A DNA stretch of 64,000 nt from Desulfogranum mediterraneum DSM 13871 (GTDB lineage: Bacteria; Desulfobacterota; Desulfobulbia; Desulfobulbales; Desulfobulbaceae), in NCBI RefSeq assembly GCF_000429965.1, contig NZ_AUCW01000012.1, positions 1 through 64,000 on the forward strand, given 5' to 3'. The notes beneath the pieces are model-generated. The model ran no database searches, was not told the origin of the DNA, and worked only from the letters and a program-made list of their open reading frames with translations. Of the stretch, positions 34,726 through 45,425 are shown piece after piece; positions within the stretch are counted from its first letter, which is position 1; every line of letters begins with the position of its first letter. The position numbers were made by a program, and so were the translations under genes.

Positions 34726-35590
34726 ACTCTTTGTTGCGCTTAAAAACCAACTCCAACTCAGAGGCCGCAGCATAGGCCGCAATCTCATCCTGGAGGGCCG
34801 CCACATAGGGGCAGTCCACCACCGCCAGCAGGCTCCTGCGGAGACGCTGGCCAAGCAGCTGCCCCCGGGCGTCCCTGACGGGCTCCAGGATATAGGGAAA
34901 GATCTGGGGCCGACGACAAACCTGGGGCCGATCCGGATAGACCAGACAACGTCCGGAACCGGCTTCCAGGTTAGGACAACGACTCCCCTGGGGCAGGATC
35001 AGACTCCAGCCGTCCGCCCAATGCACCAGGCCGCTGTCCGGGCGCTCATAAAAGGGGATCCCGTCAACCCGGAGCGACTCCTCGGCATGGGCCGTGGTCC
35101 GACGGGAGGCCGGGCTGTCCAGCTGCTCCACTGCAAACCGGCCCACCTCCTCCTCCTGAAGGGGGATCTCGAAGAAGTCCTGCTTCATGGCCGCCTCGGG
35201 CCCGGTACAGCAGAGGGTGCAGCCGCAGGGGGCGCAAAGCAGGCTGTTGATCTGCTCCAGTTCGGCGGTCAGGATACGCTGATCCACGATGGCCGTTGCC
35301 GCGCTCATCAGATCCAGCTCCTCGCCAGCCACATCCTGGACCGTAAAGGGCAGCTCAGCTGAACGGCTGACCTCGATCAGCCACTGCAGCGGCTCCAGGT
35401 AGGGCGCCAGCAGGGCAGCCGGATCATCATAGCGGGCATACTCGGTTTCAATGGGATCAGGGAGCTGTTCGATCACCTCGCCGACAACAGCAAAGTCTCC
35501 GGTGAGCAGAAAGAACTCCACCATGGAGACCAACGGCAACACCGGCCTGCGCAACAGCTCCATCCCTTGAGTCAACACTTCTTTTTCCAC
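34724..35590 (-). CDS. YkgJ-family cysteine-cluster protein
   Basis: A 288-residue protein of the putative zinc- or iron-chelating cysteine-cluster family (YkgJ/UPF0153). Central cysteines lie in CAPCGCTLCCTGPE and a later group in RCPNLEAGSGRCLVYPDRP...CRRP, spaced as in the family. The N-terminal 110 residues are unlike the core and may be a separate helical module. The start is set at the GTG at 35590 because GGAGG is 5 bases upstream; nearby GTG/TTG and an ATG at 35563 are alternatives. Function is unknown. The stop codon sits at the edge of a repeat fragment. Confidence 0.75.
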   Translation of the reverse strand: MEKEVLTQGMELLRRPVLPLVSMVEFFLLTGDFAVVGEVIEQLPDPIETEYARYDDPAALLAPYLEPLQWLIEVSRSAELPFTVQDVAGEELDLMSAATAIVDQRILTAELEQINSLLCAPCGCTLCCTGPEAAMKQDFFEIPLQEEEVGRFAVEQLDSPASRRTTAHAEESLRVDGIPFYERPDSGLVHWADGWSLILPQGSRCPNLEAGSGRCLVYPDRPQVCRRPQIFPYILEPVRDARGQLLGQRLRRSLLAVVDCPYVAALQDEIAAYAAASELELVFKRNKE

Positions 35591-35875
35591 AACCACCTCC
35601 AGGCACGGTTCAACGGGCCCCAATCCTACACAAAAATGACGCGGAAAACAAGGTTGTCACCCGGGAGGGGAAAACGACTGCAGCGAGCTGCTGCCGGCAA
35701 TTCCGCCTGCAAAAATCTCCGCTCCGACCCAGCCTTAGCTTTACAGCATTTGGGAAAATGGTTACATATGAGGGGTACCACTTTATTCAATCCCCTGTTT
35801 TCTTTCGATGAGCCATCGAATCCAGGCAGAAAATCCTCTCCGTACCTCGCTTAGTACACCACCCAGTACATCGAT

Positions 35876-36385
35876 ATGGCAATACGACAGATTATCACCT
35901 ATCCTCATCCGGTCCTGCGTGAGGAGGCAAAAAAAGTAACCACCTTTGACCAAGAACTCAAGACCCTGGTACAGGACATGGCCGACACCATGTTCGACGC
36001 CCCCGGGGTAGGCCTGGCCGCCAACCAGATCGGCATCGCCCGCCAGATCATCGTGGTGGACCGGTCCGAACAACCCGACGACAAGAACTACGTCGCCTAT
36101 ATCAATCCAATCCTCTCCGACGGCGAAGGCTCGGTGGTGGACGACGAGGGCTGCCTCAGCGTGCTGGAGTACCAGTCCAAGGTGAAACGTTTCCAAAAGG
36201 TCCGCCTCACGGCCCAGGATATCGAGGGCAAGCCGGTGGAGTTTGTGGCCGAAGATCGGCTGGCCCGCATCCTCCAGCACGAGGTGGACCACCTGCGCGG
36301 CACCCTCTTCATCGACCGGCTCTCTTCCCTGAAGCGGACCCTGTACAAGAAAAAACTCAAAAAAATCCTCCAGCACCAGGAATAA
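35876..36385 (+). CDS. def: Peptide deformylase
   Basis: A 169-residue metal (Fe2+) hydrolase that removes the N-formyl group from new proteins. The three signature motifs are GVGLAANQ (residues 44-51), EGCLSV (91-96, metal-binding C93) and HEVDH (135-139, metal ligands H135 and H139, catalytic E136). Next to fmt, 63 bases downstream, whose product adds the formyl group. This pairing is common. No good ribosome site is visible before the ATG. Confidence 0.96.
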   Translation: MAIRQIITYPHPVLREEAKKVTTFDQELKTLVQDMADTMFDAPGVGLAANQIGIARQIIVVDRSEQPDDKNYVAYINPILSDGEGSVVDDEGCLSVLEYQSKVKRFQKVRLTAQDIEGKPVEFVAEDRLARILQHEVDHLRGTLFIDRLSSLKRTLYKKKLKKILQHQE

Positions 36386-36448
36386 CCGGATCATTGCCGG
36401 GTTTAACAACCCGCAACCGGACGCTCCGCCCCTCCGAGGCAGCCAACC

Positions 36449-37389
<941 letters not shown>

Positions 37390-37390
<1 letters not shown>

Positions 37391-38568
37391 TGAAACAGAT
37401 CTATCTCGACTGCTTTTCAGGAGTCAGCGGCAACATGCTCCTGGGAGCCCTCCTGGACGGAGGGGTCCCGGAGGCCTATCTCCGCCAGACCATCGAGAGC
37501 GTGCTCGGCAAAGATGAGTTTGAACTCGTCATCCGCCAGAAGCAGCTCAACGGCTTTGCCTGCTGCCAGGTGGAGGTCAACTGCCGGGAGGGACACCATC
37601 ACCGTCACCTCGGCGATATTGCCGCCATCCTGGAGCGCTCCGCGCTACAGGCGGAAGTCGCCGACGGCGCCCTCCGGGTCTTCCAGCGCCTGGCCCGGGC
37701 AGAGGCCGCGGTCCACGGGACCAGCGTGGAAAAGATCCACTTCCACGAGGTGGGAGCGGTGGACGCCATCGTCGATATTGTCGGCACGGTGGCCGGCTTT
37801 TTCTTTCTTGGTCCGGCCACCATCAGCTGCTCTCACCTGCCCATCAACCGCGGCTGGGTCCGCTGCGCCCATGGCGAGATTCCCCTGCCCGCGCCGGCGG
37901 TCTGTCGCCTGCTGGAGGGCGTCCCGGTCTATGGCGACACCGTGGAGCGGGAACTGGTCACCCCCACCGGGGCGGCCCTGGTGGTCGAGTTGAGCTCCTC
38001 ATTCGGCCTACTCCCTCCCATGACCCTGCAACACACCAGCTATGGTGCAGGTACCCTGGAGCGTCCCGACGGCCGCCCCAACCTGCTCCGTCTGCTCCAG
38101 GGGGAAGAGCTCCGGGTCGCCGAGGCCCAGGAGGTGGAGGTGGTGGATACCCACATCGATGACTGGAACCCCGAACTCTGGCCCCATGTCAGCACCCTGC
38201 TGATGGAGGCAGGGGCCCTGGACGTCAGCCTGAGCCCCATTCAGATGAAGAAGGGGCGACCCGGCTTTCTCGTCCGCGCCATCTGCACTCCGGCCCTGAC
38301 CCCGGCCATCAAGACCATCCTCTTTGCCGAGACCACCACCCTGGGACTGCGGATACGCCGGGAGCAACGTGCCACCCTGCCCCGGGAGGGGGTAAAGGTG
38401 GAGACCCCCTGGGGTCCGGTCGCTGCGAAAAAAATCCTCCGCCCCAAGGGGGTGATGATCACCCCGGAGTATGAGGCCTGCAGGCAACTGGCCCAGGCCA
38501 AGGGGGTATCCCTCCAGGCCGTCTATGCTGCGGTGGCAGAGTGGTGCCCCGAGCCAAGCAAGGAGTAA
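37390..38568 (+). CDS. larC: Nickel-pincer cofactor biosynthesis protein LarC
   Basis: A 392-residue LarC/DUF111 protein. LarC inserts nickel into the pyridinium-thioacid precursor to give the pincer cofactor of lactate racemase-like enzymes, using CTP. The N terminus LDCFSGVSGNMLLGALLDGG and the histidine-rich HHHRHLGDI (metal-binding) are typical, and the later VDTHIDDWNPE marks the C-terminal part. Here LarC is a single uninterrupted frame, unlike the frameshifted larC1/larC2 of Lactobacillus. No larA, larB or larE is nearby, so the cofactor's user must be elsewhere. ATG overlaps the fmt stop codon. Confidence 0.9.
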
Positions 38569-38569
38569 A

Positions 38570-39025
38570 ATGGATCGTCTCTTCATGTTCATCGCCACAG
38601 GTGGTGGTAGCGGCTACCTGCCCAAGGCACCTGGTACCTGGGGCTCGGCAGCAGGAGTCCTGCTCTGGCTTGGGCTGGGTCGTCTCTCCCTGGCCCCCTA
38701 CCTGGGGGTGGTCTTTGCCCTGTTCTGGCTGGGGGTGATCGCTGCCGGTGCGGCCGAGAAGATCGTTGACCATGGCGACCCCGGCCTGGTGGTCATCGAT
38801 GAGATCGTCGGCCAGCTCATCGCCCTGGCCACCATCCCCCTGGCACCTCTGCCGGTGATCTTGGCCTTTGTCCTTTTCCGGATCTTTGATATACTCAAAC
38901 CATATCCGGTGGGTTGGCTGGATCAGCACATCCACGGAGGCCTGGGCATCATGCTGGATGACGTGGTTGCCGGTCTCTATGCCCTGCTGGTTCTCAAGCT
39001 GGGGTTCTGGCTCTGGGGCCTCTGA
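38570..39025 (+). CDS. pgpA: Phosphatidylglycerophosphatase A
   Basis: A 151-residue inner-membrane phosphatase converting phosphatidylglycerophosphate to phosphatidylglycerol. The motifs GYLPKAPGTWGSAAG, DEIVGQ and FRIFDILKPYP are those of PgpA and include the acidic metal-binding residues. Start set by AAGGAG just upstream; it begins 2 bases after the larC stop codon. Length as expected. Confidence 0.93.
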   Translation: MDRLFMFIATGGGSGYLPKAPGTWGSAAGVLLWLGLGRLSLAPYLGVVFALFWLGVIAAGAAEKIVDHGDPGLVVIDEIVGQLIALATIPLAPLPVILAFVLFRIFDILKPYPVGWLDQHIHGGLGIMLDDVVAGLYALLVLKLGFWLWGL

Positions 39026-39089
39026 GCGCAAGCCTGCAACGCTCCCCACAGCTCGACCTCATTCACCCTTTACCCCCTGGGGAAGAACC

Positions 39090-39884
39090 ATGGCTGCGCC
39101 GATCGACTTTCACACCCACGCCTTTCCAGACGCCATTGCCCGGACCGCCATCGCTGCCCTGGAGAAGAGCGGCAATATCAAGGCCTACCTCGACGGCACC
39201 ATCGACTCCCTGCTCGCCTCCATGGACCAGGCGGGCATCGACAAGTCGGTGCTCTGTTCCATCGCCACCCGGCCGGAACAGTTCCAGCCCATCCTGGACT
39301 GGTCCATGGCCATCAGATCGTCACGGATCATCCCCCTGCCCTCCATTCATCCGACAGACCCCAAGAGACGCTCCAGGCTGGAACAGATCCATGCCCTGGG
39401 CTTCCCGGGGATCAAGCTGCATCCCTTTTATCAGGATTTTTTCCTGGATGACCCTTCCCTGACAGAGCTCTATTACCAGCTCTCCGAGTTGGGCCTGCTG
39501 GCGGTGGTCCACACGGGCTACGATATCGCCTACCCGAGGATCAGGCGGGCCGACCCCAGACGCATCGCCAAGGTCAGTCAACAGTTTCCGGAGCTGAAGC
39601 TGATTACCACCCACCTGGGCAGCTGGGACCAGTGGGATGAGGTGCAGGAGCTCCTGATCGGCAAGCCGATCTACATGGAGCTCTCCTTTTCCCTGGACTT
39701 CCTGGACCAGGTCCGGATCCGGGAGATGCTGCTCTCCCACCCCCGGGAGTACCTCCTCTTTGGCACCGACTCCCCCTGGACCGACCAGGCCACCACTCTG
39801 CAGCGGCTGAAAAACCTGAACCTGCCCGACGACTACTTCAGCGCCATCACCCGTGCCAACGCCGCCAGGCTGCTGGAGGGTTGA
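39090..39884 (+). CDS. Amidohydrolase family protein
   Basis: A 264-residue TIM-barrel metal-dependent hydrolase of the amidohydrolase-2 type. Metal-site motifs follow in order: DFHTHAFPD near the N terminus, GIKLHPFYQ, VVHTGYD, TTHLGSW and FGTDSPW close to the C terminus. The substrate is unknown; relatives act on aromatic acids or cyclic amides. GGGGAAG precedes the ATG, 64 bases after pgpA, so it is likely the last gene of that operon. A repeat cluster follows the stop codon. Confidence 0.88.
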   Translation: MAAPIDFHTHAFPDAIARTAIAALEKSGNIKAYLDGTIDSLLASMDQAGIDKSVLCSIATRPEQFQPILDWSMAIRSSRIIPLPSIHPTDPKRRSRLEQIHALGFPGIKLHPFYQDFFLDDPSLTELYYQLSELGLLAVVHTGYDIAYPRIRRADPRRIAKVSQQFPELKLITTHLGSWDQWDEVQELLIGKPIYMELSFSLDFLDQVRIREMLLSHPREYLLFGTDSPWTDQATTLQRLKNLNLPDDYFSAITRANAARLLEG

Positions 39885-39912
39885 GTGGTCTTAAGGGTAC
39901 TTTGAAAATTTA

Positions 39913-40350
39913 CCGTCATGCCCGCTCTTTTACCGTCATGCCCGCGAAGGCGGGCATCCAGGAATCAGGCATACTCCGAGACCAGTTCTCTTCCCCGATG
40001 TCATGCCCGCTCCCTACGCGAAGGGGCATCCGGTTCCTATAGGGTGAGGCCTCGAACTATGCCTTCCCGGGTGGCCATGAGGCCAGAGGCTGCCTCATCC
40101 CTCCAAAAATGGATTCCCGCCTGCGCGGGAATGACGATGCTGAAAAAGGCTGCACCTTCACCAGAACAGCACATACTTCGGGGAGTATCCTGGCACAGCT
40201 CTTTGCTGCTGCCGCAGACCGATCTATCCAGTCCTGCTACGCCCCCCACTCCTCGCCGCTACCGTCATGCCCGCGAAGGCGGGCATCCAGGAGTAAGGCA
40301 TACTCCGAGACCAGTTCTCTTCCCCGATGTCATGCCCGCTCCCAGCGCAG
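39913..40350 (+). repeat. REP-like family B cluster with an 88-base direct repeat
   Basis: Positions 39931-40016 and 40261-40346 are nearly identical: ACCGTCATGCCCGCGAAGGC, GGGCATCCAGGA.T.AGGCATACT, CCGAGACCAGTTCTC and TTCCCCGATGTCATGCC. Between them lies another B core at 40110-40135 (GGATTCCCGCCTGCGCGGGAA). A trace of an A-family end (GGGTACTTTGAAAATTTA) precedes at 39894-39912. Confidence 0.8.
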
Positions 40351-40431
40351 ATGACGACCCTGGACAATGACAAAAGAGACGGTCTCCCGAGGTAGAAAAA
40401 ATGGCCGAGTTTCAGGGCTCGTCAGTTTTTT

Positions 40432-40923
40432 TTATTCATCAAAGCTCGCCAGGACCAGCAGGACCTCCTCGAGCTGATCCGGACTGAATACCTGGATCTT
40501 GTTTTGGGACAAGAGGGCGGTGGTCACCCCCTGACCTCCAATCTTGCGCCGACTGAAAGAGCCGTCATAGATGGTGCGTCCCCCGCAGGAGGGGCTGGAT
40601 TCTGTCAACAGGGCCAGCCTGATATCCAACTCCAGGCAGGTGGCCAAGGCCAGTTCAGCGCCGCGGACAAAGGCTGCGCTCACCTCCCTGCCGTCACCAC
40701 GACGTACCGCAGCCCGCCCCTCCAGGACCGCAGCGCCATCACCGCCGCAGATCTCTGCTGGCCTGCGCGGGATAGGCAGCCCTCCTGCCACCTCCGGACA
40801 GAAGGCAATCAGCTCGGCCCGCTCCCTGAGCTCAGCCAGATCCTCTGCTGCCAAACAGTTATCCCTGCCGTCGTATCGCACCTTGTTGCCCAGCAGGCAA
40901 GAACTCACCATCACCCTTATCAT
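40432..40923 (-). CDS. DUF523 domain-containing protein
   Basis: A 163-residue protein of unknown function (DUF523). The family blocks are MVSSCLLGNKVRYDG, AFCPEVAGGLPIPR and LTESSPSCGGRTIYDG, with four conserved Cys in total, suggesting a metal or Fe-S site. The start at 40923 has AGGAGG 6 bases upstream. It is 37 bases downstream of the SLC13-like gene on the same strand and may be co-transcribed. Confidence 0.88.
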   Translation of the reverse strand: MIRVMVSSCLLGNKVRYDGRDNCLAAEDLAELRERAELIAFCPEVAGGLPIPRRPAEICGGDGAAVLEGRAAVRRGDGREVSAAFVRGAELALATCLELDIRLALLTESSPSCGGRTIYDGSFSRRKIGGQGVTTALLSQNKIQVFSPDQLEEVLLVLASFDE

Positions 40924-40960
40924 CTGCACCCTCCTCTCCTCAGCCTTGAGTTCAACCTAT

Positions 40961-42928
40961 TTAATAGAACAGCGACAGCATGGTAATCAGGACCAGCAGA
41001 AAGAGGACGGTCATGCCGACCCCTGCCCGGACATAGTCCTTGGTCTGGTAGCTGCCTGGCCGCATCACCAGGGCATTGACCTGATGGGTGGGCAGGACAA
41101 AGGTGTTGGAGGCGGCAATGGCCACCACCATGGCCACCAGCCGGGGATCGCTGCCCACCTCAACGGCCATGGCCATGGACAGGGGTACCAAGAGGACGGT
41201 GGCCCCCACATTGGAGACCACCAGGGTGAAGAAGGAGGTCAGGATGCCGACCATGAGCAGAAAAACGATCTCCGGGACCTGGCCCATGGCCCCCATGATG
41301 GAGGTGGCCATCCAGGCGGCGGCCCCGGTCTTCTGAAAGGCCAGCCCCAGGGGAATGAGACCGCCCAGGAGAAAGACGGTCATCCAGTCGATGGAGCGGT
41401 AGGCCTCATCGATGGAGAGGACCCGGCTGAGGATCATCCCCAGGGCACCGCTAAGCAGACAGACCGAGAGCGATACCTGGATGGGATGGCCCAGGGCCGT
41501 GGACAGGGGTTTCAGCCAGAGGATCAGGGCCACGGTCAGGGCCAGCCAGCCCAGGGCAAGCCCGGCCTTGTCCTCGCGCACCTCCTCGCCCTTGATCTCG
41601 GTGGTAAAGGCAAACCAGTCTTTGCGGCTCAACTCCTTAAACTTCTCCCAACGGCCAAACATCAGCAGGGCATCACCGGTCTTGATCACCTCCCTGGTGA
41701 TCTGTTTGAACTGACAGGCCCCATCCCGGCAGAGCACCACCGGGACCACCCCGTTGCTCTTTCTGAAGCGCTGCTCCCGCATGGTGGTGCCGACCAGATC
41801 TGCCCTGGGGGTGACGATCCCCTCCACCATGCCGGCATTGTTGGGGGAGAAGTCCTCGGCAAAGACCGAGAGATCCCCCTTGAAGATCCAACCCAGCTCC
41901 TCGGCACACTGGCGGACATGCTCCTCGTTGCCGACCATGGCCAGGGTCTCCCTGGAGTGGATCAACTCGTAGCGGGTCGGGGCATAGTTCTTGGTCTTCT
42001 TCTCCGGGGTATAGACCCCGGCAATGGAGACGTGGTACCTGGAACGGACATGCAGTTCCTCCAGGGTAAAGGAGCCGAAGTTGTCAGGTATAACCACCTC
42101 AAAGACCCCGGCAATCTCCTGGTAGGTATCGGCCAGGGAAGAGGGCATGATCGCATTGTCCTCCTGATCGCCCTCCTTTTGGGGAATGATCAGGTTGCGA
42201 AAGAGCATGAAGTAGACGATGGCCGCGATCACCAGGGCAATGCCGATGGGGGTCTGGGTGAAGAGGCCAAGAGGCTCGACCCTGACCCCCAGGGTGCCCA
42301 ACTCATTGGCCTGGGCGATGAGATCGTTTAAGAGGATGGTGGGGCTGGCGCCGACCAGGGTGATGGTGCCGCCGATAATGGCGCAGTAGGCCATGGGCAT
42401 CAGGATCCGGGAGGCCGGAATACCGGTCTGCCGACCGATCCGCAGTACTGCCGGCAGGAAGAGGGCTGCCGCGCCGATATTCTGCATAAAGCTGGAGATA
42501 AAGGCCACGGTCAGGGAGATAAAGGTCATTATCCGCCCCTCGGACTTGCCAGCCAGGCGCAGGATATTGCGGGCCAGGACATTCATGCAGCCGGTCTTAT
42601 CCAGGCCTGCCCCGATGATGATTACCGCGATAATGGCGACCACCGCATTACTGGAGAGCCCGCTGATGGCCTCTGCAGGGGTCACCAGGTTCAGAAAGGG
42701 GAGAACGACCATCATGATAATCCCGACCACATCCACCCGGACCCACTCAAAGACAAACAACAGAATCGCCAAGCCCAGGACCCCGAAGACCAGGCCCATC
42801 TCCACGGTAAAGGGGACCGCCGCCCCTGGCACCTGTTCCGCACCCAAGGCGGAGCTCCCATCAAGGAGCAGCAGGCAACAGAGGGTGAAGAACCACATTT
42901 TCAGCCGAACCACTGTAGCAAACAACAT
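40961..42928 (-). CDS. SLC13-type permease with two TrkA-C (RCK_C) domains
   Basis: A 655-residue inner-membrane transporter of the SLC13/DASS or ArsB-like superfamily. An N-terminal hydrophobic segment precedes two sets of membrane helices (for example SGLSSNAVVAIIAVIIIGAG, FISSFMQNIGAAALFLPAVL). Between them is a cytosolic insert with two TrkA-C-like ligand domains (VVIPDNFGSFTLEELHVRS and VEGIVTPRADLVGTTM). The last helices include ATVLLVPLSMAM and NTFVLPTHQVNALV. Likely substrates are sulfate, dicarboxylate or another anion; in sulfate reducers such proteins have been linked with sulfate uptake. The start at 42928 is judged from the membrane topology; ATGs 18 and 24 bases upstream are possible. 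Confidence 0.85.
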   Translation of the reverse strand: MLFATVVRLKMWFFTLCCLLLLDGSSALGAEQVPGAAVPFTVEMGLVFGVLGLAILLFVFEWVRVDVVGIIMMVVLPFLNLVTPAEAISGLSSNAVVAIIAVIIIGAGLDKTGCMNVLARNILRLAGKSEGRIMTFISLTVAFISSFMQNIGAAALFLPAVLRIGRQTGIPASRILMPMAYCAIIGGTITLVGASPTILLNDLIAQANELGTLGVRVEPLGLFTQTPIGIALVIAAIVYFMLFRNLIIPQKEGDQEDNAIMPSSLADTYQEIAGVFEVVIPDNFGSFTLEELHVRSRYHVSIAGVYTPEKKTKNYAPTRYELIHSRETLAMVGNEEHVRQCAEELGWIFKGDLSVFAEDFSPNNAGMVEGIVTPRADLVGTTMREQRFRKSNGVVPVVLCRDGACQFKQITREVIKTGDALLMFGRWEKFKELSRKDWFAFTTEIKGEEVREDKAGLALGWLALTVALILWLKPLSTALGHPIQVSLSVCLLSGALGMILSRVLSIDEAYRSIDWMTVFLLGGLIPLGLAFQKTGAAAWMATSIMGAMGQVPEIVFLLMVGILTSFFTLVVSNVGATVLLVPLSMAMAVEVGSDPRLVAMVVAIAASNTFVLPTHQVNALVMRPGSYQTKDYVRAGVGMTVLFLLVLITMLSLFY

Positions 42929-43534
42929 ACGACAACCTGCCTCCATCAGCAAAACCGCTAACCACTATCAATCCTGCTGATTAAAAAGTAAATATTACAT
43001 CAGTTTTCCTATGGTTTACAGAGGTAACTCCAAAGCAGATTTAATTCAACAAAATTCAGCCCAAGCGAAAAAGAGAACAAAAACGAAACAACAGCCAAAT
43101 AGCTGACAGAGAGACGACGGGACCGCTTCAAAAAGCCCCTGGCACGAAAAAAGGCTCCAGCCGATTCTCCTCAACGGGGTTCAGCTCCCTCCCCCATGGA
43201 GCATGGTCGGGATGCACATTCGCCTGCTGAAAGAGCCGAAAAATGAGTGGACAGATCCCCCTTATCCGCCACGATGGGATCTCGAGCCAGGGGTGCTTCA
43301 TCCACATCGCCAAGAGCGGATTCCCGCCTGCGCTGGAATGACAACCAAAAAATGGATAACCGAGAGGAAAGCCGGGGATCAGGCGGCTGCCCCTGGAAGG
43401 GGCTGAGCAGGGGACGAAGGGGGGGGCAGAGGCTGGAGGAGAGAGAAAACGCCTCAATGCCTGCTGCCCCGGCCCTCATCCGGAAAAGAGATATCCTGGA
43501 GAGGAGCCGGGGCAGAGTGTGTGGGGGGCAGACC
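42929..43534. other. Intergenic region with a family B unit
   Basis: About 600 bases. 42960-43120 is AT-rich and should hold the SLC13 promoter, but no clear pair is seen. Positions 43215-43385 contain a diverged B unit (GGATTCCCGCCTGCGCTGGA, ACAACCAAAAAATGGATAA). No gene is supported. Confidence 0.5.
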
Positions 43535-44758
43535 TTAGCCCAGGGCCTGGCTGATCCGCTCCATGGCGGTGATCACGTTTTCCCGGGAGTTGAAGGCCGA
43601 GATCCGGATATAGCCCTGACCGCAACGGCCGAAACCGGCACCCGGGGTACAGACCACGCCCGCCTTGTCGAGGAGGAGGTCAAAGAAGTCCCAGGAGTCC
43701 CGATCACCCCAGACCCAGATATAGGGTGAGTGATCGCCGCCCACGTACTCGAAGCCCAGCTGGGTGATGGCGCTGCCGATGATCTTGGCATTGTCCAGAT
43801 AGCCGTCGATCAACCCCTTGGTCTGGGCCTTGCCCTCAGGGGTGAAGATGGCTGCCGCTGCCCGCTGTACCGGGTAGCTGACCCCGTTGAATTTGGTGCA
43901 GTGACGCCGGTTCCAGAGGGCGTGGAGGGAGTGGCCATTACCCTGGGCATCGTAGGCCATGCACTCCTTGGGCACCACGGTATAGGCACAGCGGGTGCCG
44001 GTAAAGCCGGCGGTCTTGGAGAGACTGCGGAACTCGATGGCCACCTCACGGGCACCTTCGATCTCGTAGATGGAGTGGGGCAGGCTCTCGTCGCGGATAA
44101 AGGCCTCATAGGCCGCATCAAAGAGGATCAGGGCCTTGTTGGCCCGGGCATAGTCCACCCAGACCTTGAGCTGCTCCTTGGTGATGGTGGAGCCGGTGGG
44201 GTTGTTGGGAAAACAGAGATAGATCAGATCCACGGGCTCGCTGGGCAGGGCCGGGATGTAGTTATTTTCCCGGTTGGACTCCAGGTAGACGATGCCGCTG
44301 TAGCGGCCATCGGCATATCCACCGGTACGACCGGCCATGACATTGGTGTCCAGGTAGACCGGATAGACCGGATCCGGAATCGCCACCCGGGTCTCCAGGG
44401 AGAACAGTTCCTGGATGTTGCCGGAGTCGCACTTGGCACCATCGGAGACAAAGATCTCATCGGCCTGGACCTGGGCCCCACGGGCCTGGAAGTCGTTGAC
44501 GGCAATGGCCTCGCGGAGAAAATCATACCCCTGCTCCGGGCCATAGCCGCGGAAGCCGGCCTCGGTGGCCATCTCGTCGATGGCGGCATGAAAGGCCTGG
44601 ACACAGACAGGAGGCAGGGGGTTGGTGACATCACCGATCCCCAGCTTGATCACATCCTTGTCCGGGTTGCTTTGCTGAAACGCCGCTACCCGCTTGGCAA
44701 TATCAGAGAAGAGATAGGAGGCCTGGAGCTTGGCATAGTGTTCGTTGACTGTAATCAT
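43535..44758 (-). CDS. dapL: LL-diaminopimelate aminotransferase
   Basis: A 407-residue PLP-dependent aminotransferase that makes LL-diaminopimelate directly from tetrahydrodipicolinate, bypassing the succinylase and dehydrogenase routes of lysine/peptidoglycan synthesis. Family features: [43 protein letters not shown] and the PLP lysine K248 in [12 protein letters not shown]. Full length. It is about 100 bases downstream of lptC on the same strand with a repeat fragment between them, so it may be in a separate or partly linked transcript. Confidence 0.95.
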   Translation of the reverse strand: MITVNEHYAKLQASYLFSDIAKRVAAFQQSNPDKDVIKLGIGDVTNPLPPVCVQAFHAAIDEMATEAGFRGYGPEQGYDFLREAIAVNDFQARGAQVQADEIFVSDGAKCDSGNIQELFSLETRVAIPDPVYPVYLDTNVMAGRTGGYADGRYSGIVYLESNRENNYIPALPSEPVDLIYLCFPNNPTGSTITKEQLKVWVDYARANKALILFDAAYEAFIRDESLPHSIYEIEGAREVAIEFRSLSKTAGFTGTRCAYTVVPKECMAYDAQGNGHSLHALWNRRHCTKFNGVSYPVQRAAAAIFTPEGKAQTKGLIDGYLDNAKIIGSAITQLGFEYVGGDHSPYIWVWGDRDSWDFFDLLLDKAGVVCTPGAGFGRCGQGYIRISAFNSRENVITAMERISQALG

Positions 44759-44822
44759 AAGAGCTGTCCTGGTAAGAGCTATCCTACCTCTGGTAGGTGT
44801 TAAGGAGTGTAGAGGCTATCTT

Positions 44823-44861
44823 CAGGCCACCTTGAAAAAGTGCATTTTCTTCCAAGAGGTC
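44823..44861 (-). repeat. A-family element, fragment A5
   Basis: CAGGCCACCTTGAAAAAGTG followed by CATTTTCTTCCAAGAGG corresponds to the left end of A3. The stop codon of lptC (44862-44864) directly abuts this fragment. Confidence 0.65.
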
Positions 44862-45425
44862 CTAGAGATCGACCTTGACTCTGTCGCTGAAGTCATAGCC
44901 ATCGGTGGAGAGATCATAGTCCATCCGTCCACCCTGGAGTTGGAAATGGGGTGCCTGTAAATCCACCTCCCCGGGACTGACCGCCATCTTGGTGGCGTCA
45001 TAGTAGTGGAGCAGATCGGTGTAGAGCACCTCTTTACTCACCGGTCTGCGGACCACCACCTCCCGTTGGAGGATCAGATGGCGATCGTTGATATAATACT
45101 TTCCCTTACGGCTGGTGATCCGGGTGGGCGGTTTCTCTGTACCGATATAGCGGGCATCGACCTCGACCATCTTGATTTCACGGTCATCCTTGCCGGTCAT
45201 GGCCCGTTCGGCGTTGATCTGCCACTCCTGCTTGCCCTCGCTGGTCAGGGTGATGACCACGGCGTCCATCTGAAAGTGCTGGGAGGTCGGCCCTGTGCTC
45301 ACCTGCTGGGGGTTGATCTCTCCCCTGGGGGTCAGGAAACGGGCCACCGCAGGCTCCCAGAAGGGGCTGGTCACCAGGAGGGCCAGGGGCACCATCCAAA
45401 AAAGGTCACGTGGTTTTCGATTCAC
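44862..45425 (-). CDS. lptC: LPS export protein LptC
   Basis: A 187-residue bitopic inner-membrane protein of the LPS transport bridge, receiving LPS from LptBFG and passing it to LptA. One N-terminal membrane anchor (DLFWMVPLALLVTSPFW) is followed by a periplasmic beta-jellyroll with VVITLTSEGKQEWQINAER, KGKYYINDRHLILQREVVV and MAVSPGEVDLQAPHF. Its start overlaps the kdsC stop codon (ATGA). The adjacent kdsC and kdsA support the LPS role. The genes lptA and lptB normally follow but are not in the window. Confidence 0.9.
   Translation of the reverse strand: MNRKPRDLFWMVPLALLVTSPFWEPAVARFLTPRGEINPQQVSTGPTSQHFQMDAVVITLTSEGKQEWQINAERAMTGKDDREIKMVEVDARYIGTEKPPTRITSRKGKYYINDRHLILQREVVVRRPVSKEVLYTDLLHYYDATKMAVSPGEVDLQAPHFQLQGGRMDYDLSTDGYDFSDRVKVDL

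Noticed and set aside
39913-40350. CRISPR array from the repeated palindromes
   Set aside because: Repeat spacing is irregular, the repeats are themselves long and partly duplicated with their flanks, and no cas gene is near.
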